From the NCBI GenBank assembly GCA_029259675.1, contig JAJDES010000267.1, positions 1 through 11,427 of the forward strand: a stretch of 11,427 bases of DNA. Reading direction: 5' to 3'. The stretch comes from Planctomycetota bacterium (GTDB lineage: Bacteria > Planctomycetota > UBA1135 > GCA-002686595). Below, in pieces: positions 1 through 5,887 of the stretch. Below the pieces are notes generated by a model. The model was given only the letters and a program-made list of their open reading frames with translations. It ran no database searches and was not told where the DNA came from. Numbering within the stretch: position 1 is the first letter of the stretch; every line of letters starts with the position of its first letter. The position numbers and the translations under genes are program-made.

Positions 1-71
1 TCTCCGTCGAAATCAACGTGGACGACCTTGGCGTCGGTGCGTACGACGCGGCCTGTGGCTAATGCGCTCAT
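1..71 (-). CDS. rsgA: Start of a probable ribosome small-subunit-dependent GTPase (RsgA-like), truncated by the window edge
   Basis: Only 23 codons are visible. The ATG lies at 71-69 and an in-frame TGA lies just upstream at 92-90, so this is the true start region. After a short leader the peptide reads ATGRVVRTDAKVVHVDFDG. This resembles the first beta-strands of the N-terminal OB-fold of RsgA (YjeQ), a circularly permuted GTPase that checks maturation of the 30S subunit; many RsgA proteins begin with a comparable G-x-V-V-R-x-D-A-K-V-x-H-V pattern. The GTPase domain and zinc site lie outside the window, so the family call rests on this short stretch and on recall of the family. The gene is divergent from the RNA methyltransferase with only 46 bp between the two starts. 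Another small OB-fold protein cannot be excluded. Confidence 0.5.
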   Translation of the reverse strand, partial: MSALATGRVVRTDAKVVHVDFDG

Positions 72-117
72 CGGCGCGGGTATCGGGAGTCATCCATAGA
101 GATGCTATAACGGCAGC
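72..117. promoter_or_regulatory. Short divergent promoter region
   Basis: Only 46 bp separate the two divergent start codons, so the promoters must overlap or reach into the coding regions. On the + strand a TATAAC hexamer lies at 106-111, six bases before the ATG at 118. If it is the -10 box, transcription would start at or next to the ATG and the methyltransferase mRNA would be leaderless. No good -35 box or Shine-Dalgarno sequence is visible for either gene. Confidence 0.3.
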
Positions 118-921
118 ATGGTCGAGCTGTCTACCATTCACTCGGCCCAGAACCCGGCACTCAAGCGTTTGCGCGCTGTGGAGCGGGGGAAGGAGCCGGA
201 AATGTTGCTGCTCGAAGGCGAGCGCTTGATTGAGGATGCGCTTGGGGCGGGGCTTCAATTTGAGCTTCTCTGCGTAGCGGAAAGTCGTGCGGATTTGGCC
301 CAGCGTTGGCAGGAGCGGCTTGGGGCCGGGGCGGATGGAGCGTTGCGGTTGGTGCGCGATGAGCTTTTGGCGGCGGCTAGTTCTCTCGTTAGTTCGCCCG
401 GGGCGATGGCGATTGCTCGGCGCGGTGAAAGTTTGGGGTTGGGCGATTTGTTGCTGCCCAAGGACGCTTTGGTTTTGGTGGTTGCGGGGGTGTCGGATCC
501 CGGCAACTTGGGGGCTTTGGCGCGTTCGGCGGAGGCGGCTGGGGCTTCGGCTTTGGTTGCGCTTGAGGGGGGTGCGCGGCCGGAGAATTCGAAAGCCTTG
601 CGCGGGTCGATGGGGAGTTTGTTGCGACTACCTGTTGTTGCGCATGTGAGTGCGGGTGAGGTTGCTGCTTGGGCGTCCGCTTGCGGATTGCGGCAGGTGC
701 GGGCGGATATGGGCGGGGCTAAAGATCACGAGGGTTTTGATTGGTCGGGTGGGGTTGCGCTTTGGGTTGCGGGGGAGACCGGGGAATTGCCTCGTGAGGC
801 GCGCGGTATGGAAGCTGTGCGCATTCCTATGGCGGGAGGGGTTGAGTCCTTGAATGTTTCGGTGGCCGCTTCGCTGTTGCTCTATGCGGCCGGGCGTTGG
901 CGTGCGTTGTGTCATGAGTAG
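118..921 (+). CDS. TrmH/SpoU-family RNA methyltransferase
   Basis: Predicted SAM-dependent RNA methyltransferase of the SPOUT class, probably a 2'-O-ribose methylase of rRNA or tRNA acting in the cytoplasm. The 267-residue protein has the family layout: an N-terminal substrate-binding domain (about 1-110, including LLLEGERLIEDAL at 31-43) and a C-terminal knotted catalytic domain. The three SpoU motifs are visible: motif 1 DPGNLGALARSAEAAGA (127-143) with its conserved Arg136, motif 2 around LWVAGETGEL (215-224), and motif 3 IPMAGGVESLNVSVAASLLL (236-255), which forms the knot and SAM pocket. The N-terminal domain suggests an RlmB/TsnR-like enzyme rather than a bare TrmL, but the exact target base cannot be read from sequence. 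The ATG at 118 is the natural start; no Shine-Dalgarno sequence precedes it. Its end overlaps the next gene by 8 bp (914-921), which implies co-transcription and translational coupling. Confidence 0.9.
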   Translation: MVELSTIHSAQNPALKRLRAVERGKEPEMLLLEGERLIEDALGAGLQFELLCVAESRADLAQRWQERLGAGADGALRLVRDELLAAASSLVSSPGAMAIARRGESLGLGDLLLPKDALVLVVAGVSDPGNLGALARSAEAAGASALVALEGGARPENSKALRGSMGSLLRLPVVAHVSAGEVAAWASACGLRQVRADMGGAKDHEGFDWSGGVALWVAGETGELPREARGMEAVRIPMAGGVESLNVSVAASLLLYAAGRWRALCHE

Positions 922-2182
922 CGGACTTTTTGGAGAGGCCGACGAAGGTTCGGAGTTGCTTGCGGAGGCGGGGCCGGATGCGCCCTTGGCCGAACGCATG
1001 CGGCCGCGCACGCTTGAGGAGTATGAGGGGCAACATCAACTGCTGGGCGAGGGCAAGGTGCTTTCGTTGTTGCTCGAGCGCGAGCTGCGTCAGAGTCTGA
1101 TTCTTTGGGGGCCGCCGGGGACTGGGAAAACGACTCTTTCGCGACTATTGGCCCAGCGCAGCAGCTTGCGTTTTGTGCCGTTCTCGGCGGTGACTTCCGG
1201 GATCAAGGAAGTGCGTGTGGTGATGGCTGAGGCGGAACGCTTGCAGCGTTCGAAGGGCGAGCGGACTTTGTTGTTTGTCGATGAGATCCATCGCTTTAAT
1301 AAGGCTCAGCAGGATGCGTTTCTGCCCTATGTGGAGCGGGGCGACATTCTTTTGATTGGGGCGACGACGGAGAATCCTTCTTTCGAGATTGTTGGGCCGC
1401 TCTTGTCGCGCGCGCGGGTTTTGGTGCTTGAGCAGCTTGATGTGGATGCGCTTTGCAATGTGATGCAGCGCGCTTTGGATGATGAGCGCGGGTTCGGCGG
1501 CGAGGTTTCGATCGAGCGTGCGGGGTTGGAACGTATTGCGAAGGCGGCGGATGGGGATGCTCGGCGCGCTTTGACGCTTTTGGAGACGGCTGCGGATTTG
1601 GTGGGGCAGGCGGGGGAGTTGACGGATGAGTTGATTACGGAGGCTTTGCAGCGCAAGCATCTGCACTACGACAAGACTGGTGAAGAGCACTACAACCTGA
1701 TCTCGGCACTGCACAAGAGCATTCGCAATTCGGATTCGAACGCGACGACCTATTGGTTGACTCGGATGCTGAAGGCGGGGGAGGATCGGCGTTATCTGGC
1801 GCGACGCTTGGTGCGGATTGCGATTGAGGATATCGGGCTGGCAGACACGCGCGCGCTTTCGGTTTGCTTGGATGCGGCTCAGGCTTATCACCAACTTGGC
1901 GACCCGGAAGGGGAGTTGGCTTTGGTGCAAGCGGCGGTTTATATGGCGCGTGCGCCTAAGAGCAACGCGATTTATCGGGCCTATGGTGAAGCTGCTAAGG
2001 ATGTGGAGCAGACGGGGGCTGAGCCCGTTCCCATGCACTTGCGCAACGCATCAACGAAGTTGATGAAGGACGTCGGCTACGGCGAAGGCTATCGCTACGC
2101 CCATGATGATCCGGACGCCGCAGACGAAATGACTTGCATGCCGCCTTCGCTTGAAGACCGTGACTACTATTCGCCGCAGTGA
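914..2182 (+). CDS. rarA: Replication-associated recombination protein A (RarA/MgsA AAA+ ATPase)
   Basis: AAA+ ATPase of the RarA/Mgs1/WRNIP1 family, which acts at stalled replication forks and single-stranded DNA gaps and is related to clamp-loader subunits. The product from the ATG at 914 is 422 residues, close to the usual RarA length. Visible motifs: Walker A GPPGTGKT (66-73), Walker B FVDEIH (121-126) followed by RFNKAQQDAFLP, sensor 1 IGATTENPSF (148-157), an arginine-finger region LLSRARV (163-169), and sensor 2 GDARRAL (214-220). The C-terminal half has the MgsA tetramerisation domain, starting near HYDKTGEEHYNLISALHKS (251-269) and including AIEDIGLAD (303-311). An upstream in-frame ATG at 854 would add 20 Cys/Arg-rich residues encoded within the methylase gene, so 914 is preferred. 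The gene overlaps the preceding methylase by 8 bp; a hairpin begins 21 bp after the stop. Confidence 0.95.
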   Translation: MSSGLFGEADEGSELLAEAGPDAPLAERMRPRTLEEYEGQHQLLGEGKVLSLLLERELRQSLILWGPPGTGKTTLSRLLAQRSSLRFVPFSAVTSGIKEVRVVMAEAERLQRSKGERTLLFVDEIHRFNKAQQDAFLPYVERGDILLIGATTENPSFEIVGPLLSRARVLVLEQLDVDALCNVMQRALDDERGFGGEVSIERAGLERIAKAADGDARRALTLLETAADLVGQAGELTDELITEALQRKHLHYDKTGEEHYNLISALHKSIRNSDSNATTYWLTRMLKAGEDRRYLARRLVRIAIEDIGLADTRALSVCLDAAQAYHQLGDPEGELALVQAAVYMARAPKSNAIYRAYGEAAKDVEQTGAEPVPMHLRNASTKLMKDVGYGEGYRYAHDDPDAADEMTCMPPSLEDRDYYSPQ

Positions 2183-2203
2183 GGCGACAACGGATCTCAC
2201 TTT

Positions 2204-2259
2204 AGATTGGTGCTTAGCGCCGTTTTGCGGATTGGCGCTCGGTCAATCTGAATTCAGAT
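2204..2259. other. Hairpin plus 14-bp palindrome just downstream of rarA
   Basis: An outer inverted repeat AGATTG (2204-2209) / CAATCT (2244-2249) encloses a perfect inner pair AGCGCC (2216-2221) / GGCGCT (2234-2239) with a 12-nt loop. It begins 21 nt after the rarA stop. It overlaps a perfect 14-bp palindrome, ATCTGAATTCAGAT (2246-2259), so two alternative foldings share the CAATCT arm. No T-run follows, so this is not a classical intrinsic terminator; it may be a 3'-end stabilising or Rho-associated structure. Confidence 0.45.
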
Positions 2260-2603
2260 CAAGCTGCGCTGTGCCGTGCCACACGAAGTTGTTGTGACAC
2301 CGTTGCCGCGCGCCATACCCCTTGCGATGTTGGAAACGCTTGTGAACTGACTAGGTTGCGTGTGCTTCATCATGGGGATTCGGGCGCCACCGGAGCAGGA
2401 TGCCCTACTGAGAAGTAAAGAAGAGCGCTTCGGGCCTGATTGGGCTGACGGGGCTCGATTCGGAGAGCCTTCTCCATCGGCGCGAGCATGCAAGTTGATT
2501 GCAGAGAAGCGGTTGCGCGCCCTTGCAGCCCAGATAAGCCCACTAAAGCAAGTCAGTTCACAACGCTTGAGAAGTGCGATTGCTGCTCGTCGAAGTCGGG
2601 AGC

Positions 2604-2638
2604 TGTAGGCCTCAGCCCGGAAGGATTGGGGTCCTACA
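2604..2638 (-). other. Hairpin downstream of the malic enzyme gene
   Basis: TGTAGGCCTCA (2604-2614) pairs with TGGGGtCCTACA (2627-2638), giving 11 pairs including one G-U, with a single bulged T at 2632 and a 12-nt loop. In the direction of malic enzyme transcription it starts 18 nt after the stop codon, the usual place for a 3'-end structure. No U-tract follows on that strand, so it would be an atypical or Rho-assisted terminator, or an mRNA end stabiliser. Confidence 0.4.
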
Positions 2639-2656
2639 TCTGCGCGTACCGCGTGA

Positions 2657-3859
2657 CTATTCGGTGTCCTTCGTTGACTCGTGGCAGACCTTGGCGCGTC
2701 TTGCGGATTCGGCTACTGCGTTGGCTACGGAGACGGCTAGGGAGCGGTTGAAGGGGGAGGGCAGGATGCGGTGGGTGGTCGGTTCTTCTACACCTTCGCA
2801 GATCGCTTGGATGGCGGCGAACTTCATGCCGGTGGTGAAGCGCTTGGCGCGTGACTCCAGGGCGCCGCGGAAGAGTCCGGGGAAGGCGAGCACGTTGTTG
2901 ACTTGATTGGGGAAGTCGCTGCGGCCCGTTCCCACAATCGCTGCGCCGCCGCGCACGGCTTCGTCGGGGAGGATTTCGGGAGTCGGGTTGGCCATGGCCA
3001 AAACGATTGATTCGGGCTCCATCAGGCGAATGTCGTCCGCATTCAAGAGGTTGCCTTTGCTCACGCCGATGAAGGCGTTGGCTCCGCGCAGGGCGTCGCG
3101 CAGATCGCCTTGGTCTCCGTCGGGGTTGGTTAGGCGCGCGATGGTTTCCTTTTGCGGATTGTTGCCGGGGCGGCCGGGCCAGATGATGCCTTTGGAATCG
3201 CACACGCGCAGGCTGCCCACGGGTATGCATTGCTCGGCTTGATCTTGGCAGGTGAGCAAGTTGGCGATGGCCAGGCCCGCTGCGCCGGCGCCGTTGAGCA
3301 CGATGTTCAGGTGTGCAAGCGAAGTGTTCAGCGCGCGCGAGGCGTTGATCAAGGCGGCCAAGAGGACGATTGCGGTGCCGTGTTGATCGTCGTGCAGGAC
3401 GGGAATGCCGATGTCCTGCAGGCCGTCTTCGATTTCGAAGCAGCGCGGAGCCGAAATGTCTTCGAGGTTGATGCCTCCGAAAGTCGGGCTGATGGCGCGC
3501 ACGATGGAGATGATTTCCTGCGGGTCGTGCGCGTTGAGCACTACGGGAACGGCGTCAACGCCCGCGAATTCGCGGAATAGGGCGGCTTTGCCCTCCATCA
3601 CGGGCAGGGATGCTTCGGGGCCGATATCGCCCAATCCGAGCACTGCGGAGCCGTCGGAGACAACGGCGACGGTGCGTCCCTTCCAGGTCAAATCCCACGC
3701 TTCGGCGGGGTTTTCCGCGATGCGTTCGCAGGGTCGCGCTACTCCCGGGGTGTAGGCAATCGACAAATCCTCGAGTGTTTCGAGGCGCATGCGCGAGCGG
3801 ATCTCAATTTTGCCTTTGAGTTCCCGGTGACGTTCCAGCGATTGTTCAAAAAAGTCCAT
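2657..3859 (-). CDS. Malic enzyme, short form (malate dehydrogenase, oxaloacetate-decarboxylating)
   Basis: Oxidative decarboxylation of L-malate to pyruvate and CO2 with reduction of NAD(P)+, linking the TCA cycle to pyruvate and NAD(P)H supply in the cytosol. At 400 residues it is the compact bacterial/archaeal form without the phosphotransacetylase-like tail of MaeB. N-terminal malic domain: AYTPGVA (35-41) with the conserved Tyr36; VVSDGSAVLGLGDIGP (66-81); MEGKAALF (88-95) with the catalytic Lys91; metal and substrate ligands in NLEDISAPRCFEIE (131-144) and LHDDQHGTA (155-163). NAD-binding domain: Rossmann loop LNGAGAAGLAIA (188-199) with an acidic Asp221 after the second strand, AMANPTPEI (288-296), and GTGRSDFPNQVNN (310-322). 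Asp221 may favour NAD, but cofactor choice is uncertain. The ATG at 3859 is supported by GGAG (3870-3867), 7 nt upstream. The gene stands alone, convergent with rarA. Confidence 0.95.
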   Translation of the reverse strand: MDFFEQSLERHRELKGKIEIRSRMRLETLEDLSIAYTPGVARPCERIAENPAEAWDLTWKGRTVAVVSDGSAVLGLGDIGPEASLPVMEGKAALFREFAGVDAVPVVLNAHDPQEIISIVRAISPTFGGINLEDISAPRCFEIEDGLQDIGIPVLHDDQHGTAIVLLAALINASRALNTSLAHLNIVLNGAGAAGLAIANLLTCQDQAEQCIPVGSLRVCDSKGIIWPGRPGNNPQKETIARLTNPDGDQGDLRDALRGANAFIGVSKGNLLNADDIRLMEPESIVLAMANPTPEILPDEAVRGGAAIVGTGRSDFPNQVNNVLAFPGLFRGALESRAKRFTTGMKFAAIQAICEGVEEPTTHRILPSPFNRSLAVSVANAVAESARRAKVCHESTKDTE

Positions 3860-3885
3860 TGATTGGCTCCGATTGATGGGTCGGC

Positions 3886-3907
3886 ATCATAGCCAGGTGA
3901 TGCCTGG
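3886..3907 (-). promoter_or_regulatory. Putative malic enzyme promoter with operator-like inverted repeat
   Basis: Read on the - strand, TATGAT (3891-3886) is one base from the -10 consensus. It would place the transcript start near 3879, with a leader of about 20 nt containing the GGAG ribosome-binding site. Immediately upstream, where the -10/-35 spacer should lie, is a perfect inverted repeat CCAGG-5 nt-CCTGG (3893-3907). No clear -35 hexamer is seen, which would fit an activated or repressed promoter. The binding protein is unknown. Confidence 0.35.
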
Positions 3908-4377
3908 AGGTCGCCGATTGATCAAGGGATCGTTTGGACAGGGTTTCGCCTTGTGCTGCGCTTTGTGGGCTTTGGGGCGTACAGCTGCAACGTTCGTGAA
4001 CGGACTTGGCTGAGTCGCGCCCATTGCGTTGTAGGGGCGCACAAGCGCTTCTGTGCCATCAACTTGCAGCTTCTCGCCGGCCAAGCAGACCCTCCTGTAG
4101 CGCCTTTTACGGTCAAGCCTCGACGAATCGCCCTTTTTTGCTGCCTGGCACGACTTGGGGTCCCGACTGTGCCGGGTTCCCAAGAAAATCACCACGCAAC
4201 CGAATCCGTTCAGAACGCTCGCGTGGAGAGTGGGGGTGAGTTGCTTTCGGCGTGCGGGGAGAGTGGGCAGATTGATGGGCAATCGCTTTCAGGCGGCGTG
4301 GATTCGGGCCCAAGTCCGCGAAATATTTCGGTCAAAAAAATGGAGAATTCGGAGGGTAGAAGCTTGTTTGAGGCCAT

Positions 4378-4529
4378 TTCGCCGAATAGAACCATTCTGT
4401 TCGCTACTGGCGAACATGTTTGGAGAGCGCGTCGCGGCAATTGTGATCGCGTACGCTGTTCTCGAAACGCAACGCGTAAACCGGGATCCATTTGCTTCGA
4501 CAGTGAGGTAAATGGGTCCCGCTTTTTTT
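4378..4529 (+). ncRNA. Candidate small structured RNA ending at a Rho-independent terminator
   Basis: No gene on the + strand explains the terminator at 4482-4529, so a rightward transcript ending there is inferred. Upstream of it lie potential stem-loops: TTCGCC (4378-4383) / GGCGAA (4409-4414), and GCGTCGCG (4429-4436) / CGCGTACGC (4448-4456) with one bulged base. The latter is flanked by GAACA (4412-4416) / TGTTC (4457-4461), which shares bases with the first stem. No motif of RNase P RNA, tmRNA, SRP RNA or 6S RNA was recognised, and no clear promoter was found, so the 5' end given is only the first stem and not a measured start. An alternative is a 31-codon ORF (4416-4511, core VAAIVIAYAVL) whose stop lies in the terminator loop; it has no Shine-Dalgarno sequence. 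Confidence 0.3.
4482..4529 (+). terminator. Strong Rho-independent terminator (+ strand)
   Basis: CGGGATCCATTT (4482-4493) pairs with AAATGGGTCCCG (4510-4521): twelve contiguous pairs with a single G-U (T4487-G4516) and a 16-nt loop. After one C come seven T residues (4523-4529). The T-run is only on the + strand side; read leftward the stem is followed by GTTTACG, so it should not act efficiently for the leftward gene ending at 4760. No annotated rightward gene precedes it within the gap. Confidence 0.85.
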
Positions 4530-4662
4530 GTGGGCTGTTGCGCGGGACTGCGGGATGCCCTTGGTGGAGCTTCCGGGATCGATTGGATCGCGCGCAAATT
4601 TGGCGATGTCCCGGCGGCGCGAAAATCCGAACCTCACTCGCGGCGTTGCGCCCGCACGTTTT

Positions 4663-4683
4663 GGCTTTGCGCGTCGCAAAGCC
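4663..4683. other. Perfect 9-bp hairpin downstream of the coiled-coil protein gene
   Basis: GGCTTTGCG (4663-4671) and CGCAAAGCC (4675-4683) form a perfect 9-bp stem with a 3-nt loop. It lies 77 nt past the stop of the leftward gene ending at 4760. On the - strand it is followed by AAAA rather than T, so it is not an intrinsic terminator. It could protect or define the 3' end of that mRNA. Confidence 0.4.
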
Positions 4684-4759
4684 CCGGGCGCAGTTGGGCG
4701 CAAAGCGGCGGAATTGCTTAGCGCAGCTCTTTGTTGCGCAATCGGCGTTGCAAGCGCTC

Positions 4760-5860
4760 TTAGCCCAGGTGGCGCAAGTGGCGGCGCAGGTCGAGGTTTG
4801 AGCGGAAGATCATGCCCATCAAGTCCCGCTTGAGTTCGTACTGCGCGTCCGTGTCGAGCAAACCTGCGGCGTTGCGATAGATGGAAGGGACACCGTCGTC
4901 GTAGCTTCCGTGCACCTTGGCCAGTTTGAGTTCGCGCTCGGTGTCGTTCAATTCGTTGCGCAGCTTCTCTATGCGGCGCTGCAAGTTGTCGACTTGCTGG
5001 TGGTGCTGTTCAATCGCTTGCGAACTGGAACTTTCCCATTCCGTGCGCGCCATGCGCACCGCCTCTTCAATCAGTTCGCGGCGTTGACGGCGGAAGTCGG
5101 TGGCCTCGGGATCAATGTCCTGGGCTCGCGCTTCGATGGCGTCGATCAACTCGGTGTGAATCGGCGGGAGAGTTTCTTTGAGGGTATCAAGGCTGCCGGC
5201 ATGGATTGGATCGTTGGGGAGCGGTGCTTCCGGTTGATCGCTGGAGGCTTCCGTTTGTTCAACGTTTGCGGTCGCTTGCCTTTGCGCTGCAGCTTCGGCC
5301 GTGGGCTCAGCTTTGGCTTCGGGCTCGGCGGGAGGCGCAATCGGTTCCGGTTGCGGCGCCACCCATTGCGGGTTCTCGCGCAGGTGCTTGCTTTGGAATA
5401 GCTCGTACAGTTCGGTGTGCACGGCGCGCAAGCCTCCGCCCGCTTGCGCAACGTCCAAGCCCTCGAGGGCGACTTGGATCAGTGCTTCCAGGGCGATGGG
5501 CGAGCCCGGCGTTGTGCGCGCGAGTCCGGCGGCGGTGCGCGCGGCCGGATTGCAGCTCTCGCTGAGATTGAGAATGCGCACAAGCGCTTCCTGCTCAGCC
5601 ATTTGGAAGTCCGCTTCGATGCAGACGGCAACAAAGCGATCCTCGATCATCTGGCAATGCACTTCGGCCGCGGGCCAGGTGTTCAATTCGCGCTGCGTCT
5701 CGTGCAGCAGGTGTTCGGCTGCCTCGTCTCCCACGCGGAAGCGGAAGGCCTTGGGCCTCGACGCTCCCATGGCCACGGCGACCACGGTTTTGCCCGCGGC
5801 GACGGCACGCCTGTAGATTTCTCGCACCTGCGAGGGGGAACTGTGGGGGGAATCGGACAT
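4760..5860 (-). CDS. Unrecognised protein with acidic/Ala-Pro linker and C-terminal coiled coil
   Basis: I do not recognise this family. From the ATG at 5860 the product is 366 residues; an in-frame ATG at 5917 would add 19. Three regions are visible (5860 numbering). About 10-165 is a compact N-terminal domain with alternating hydrophobic strands (KTVVAVAMGASRPKAFRFRV at 24-43; DRFVAVCIEADFQMAEQEAL at 74-93) followed by helices. About 166-230 is a Pro/Ala/Glu/Gln-rich linker. About 235-340 is a charged helical segment with heptad-like coiled coil (NLQRRIEKLRNELNDTEREL at 292-311), ending in GVPSIYRNAAGLL (323-335) and YELKRDLMGMIFRSNLDLRR (341-360), which looks like a conserved motif. There is no signal peptide or membrane segment, so it is probably cytoplasmic, perhaps a scaffold or regulator that oligomerises. 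A hairpin lies directly upstream of the 5860 start. No Shine-Dalgarno sequence supports either start strongly. Confidence 0.75.
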   Translation of the reverse strand: MSDSPHSSPSQVREIYRRAVAAGKTVVAVAMGASRPKAFRFRVGDEAAEHLLHETQRELNTWPAAEVHCQMIEDRFVAVCIEADFQMAEQEALVRILNLSESCNPAARTAAGLARTTPGSPIALEALIQVALEGLDVAQAGGGLRAVHTELYELFQSKHLRENPQWVAPQPEPIAPPAEPEAKAEPTAEAAAQRQATANVEQTEASSDQPEAPLPNDPIHAGSLDTLKETLPPIHTELIDAIEARAQDIDPEATDFRRQRRELIEEAVRMARTEWESSSSQAIEQHHQQVDNLQRRIEKLRNELNDTERELKLAKVHGSYDDGVPSIYRNAAGLLDTDAQYELKRDLMGMIFRSNLDLRRHLRHLG

Positions 5861-5870
5861 GGGTGAATCA

Positions 5871-5887
5871 GGCCCGAAAATCGGGCC
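5871..5887 (-). other. Perfect hairpin upstream of, or inside, the start of the coiled-coil protein gene
   Basis: GGCCCGA (5871-5877) and TCGGGCC (5881-5887) form a 7-bp GC-rich stem with a 3-nt loop, ending 10 nt before the ATG at 5860. If translation starts at 5860, it sits in the 5' leader over the ribosome-binding region; if it starts at 5917, it is within the coding sequence. It bears on start choice and possibly on translation control. Confidence 0.4.

Larger units (their letters stand above)
2183..2656. other. Convergent intergenic region, no gene supported
   Basis: These 474 bp lie between the convergent ends of rarA and malic enzyme. Open frames exist on both strands (for example + 2360-2608 and - 2254-2493), but none has a Shine-Dalgarno sequence, a recognisable domain or a protein-like composition, and they overlap each other. 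The only structure seen is the hairpin/palindrome near rarA and the hairpin near the malic enzyme end, listed separately. A decayed gene here cannot be excluded. Confidence 0.5.
3860..4759. other. 900-bp intergenic region without a convincing protein gene
   Basis: This gap lies upstream of malic enzyme and downstream of the coiled-coil protein. The longest open frame, + 3953-4801, would encode a Cys/Arg/Ser-rich product with no recognisable motif, would run through a strong terminator and would overlap the end of the next gene, so it is not accepted. What the region does hold is structured DNA: the malic enzyme promoter at its left end, a hairpin with arms CCTGGCAC / GTGCCGGG (4144-4176), the 12-bp palindrome CGAAATATTTCG (4319-4330), stem-loops between 4378 and 4461, a strong rightward terminator (4482-4529) and a perfect 9-bp hairpin (4663-4683). 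This suggests an unannotated rightward transcript, probably noncoding. Confidence 0.55.

Noticed and set aside
1145..2038. 297-codon open frame on the - strand inside rarA
   Set aside because: Arg/Leu/Gln-rich shadow of rarA, whose own frame carries all AAA+ motifs.
2360..2608. 82-codon + strand frame in the convergent gap
   Set aside because: No ribosome-binding site or domain, overlapped by equally long frames on both strands.
2634..3230. 198-codon open frame on the - strand within malic enzyme
   Set aside because: Arg/Pro-rich out-of-frame shadow of malic enzyme, typical of GC-rich third positions.
4144..4176. Hairpin CCTGGCAC / GTGCCGGG as a terminator
   Set aside because: No T-run follows on either strand; the T6 run lies before the stem on the + strand, which is the wrong side.
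3860..4759. tRNA, tmRNA, RNase P, SRP or 6S RNA gene in the gap
   Set aside because: Both strands were read for T-loop, CCA-end and RNase P core motifs and none was found.
3953..4801. 282-codon open frame on the + strand in the large gap
   Set aside because: The product is Cys/Arg/Ser-rich without recognisable motif, runs through a strong terminator at 4482-4529 and into the 3' end of the next gene, and has no Shine-Dalgarno sequence.
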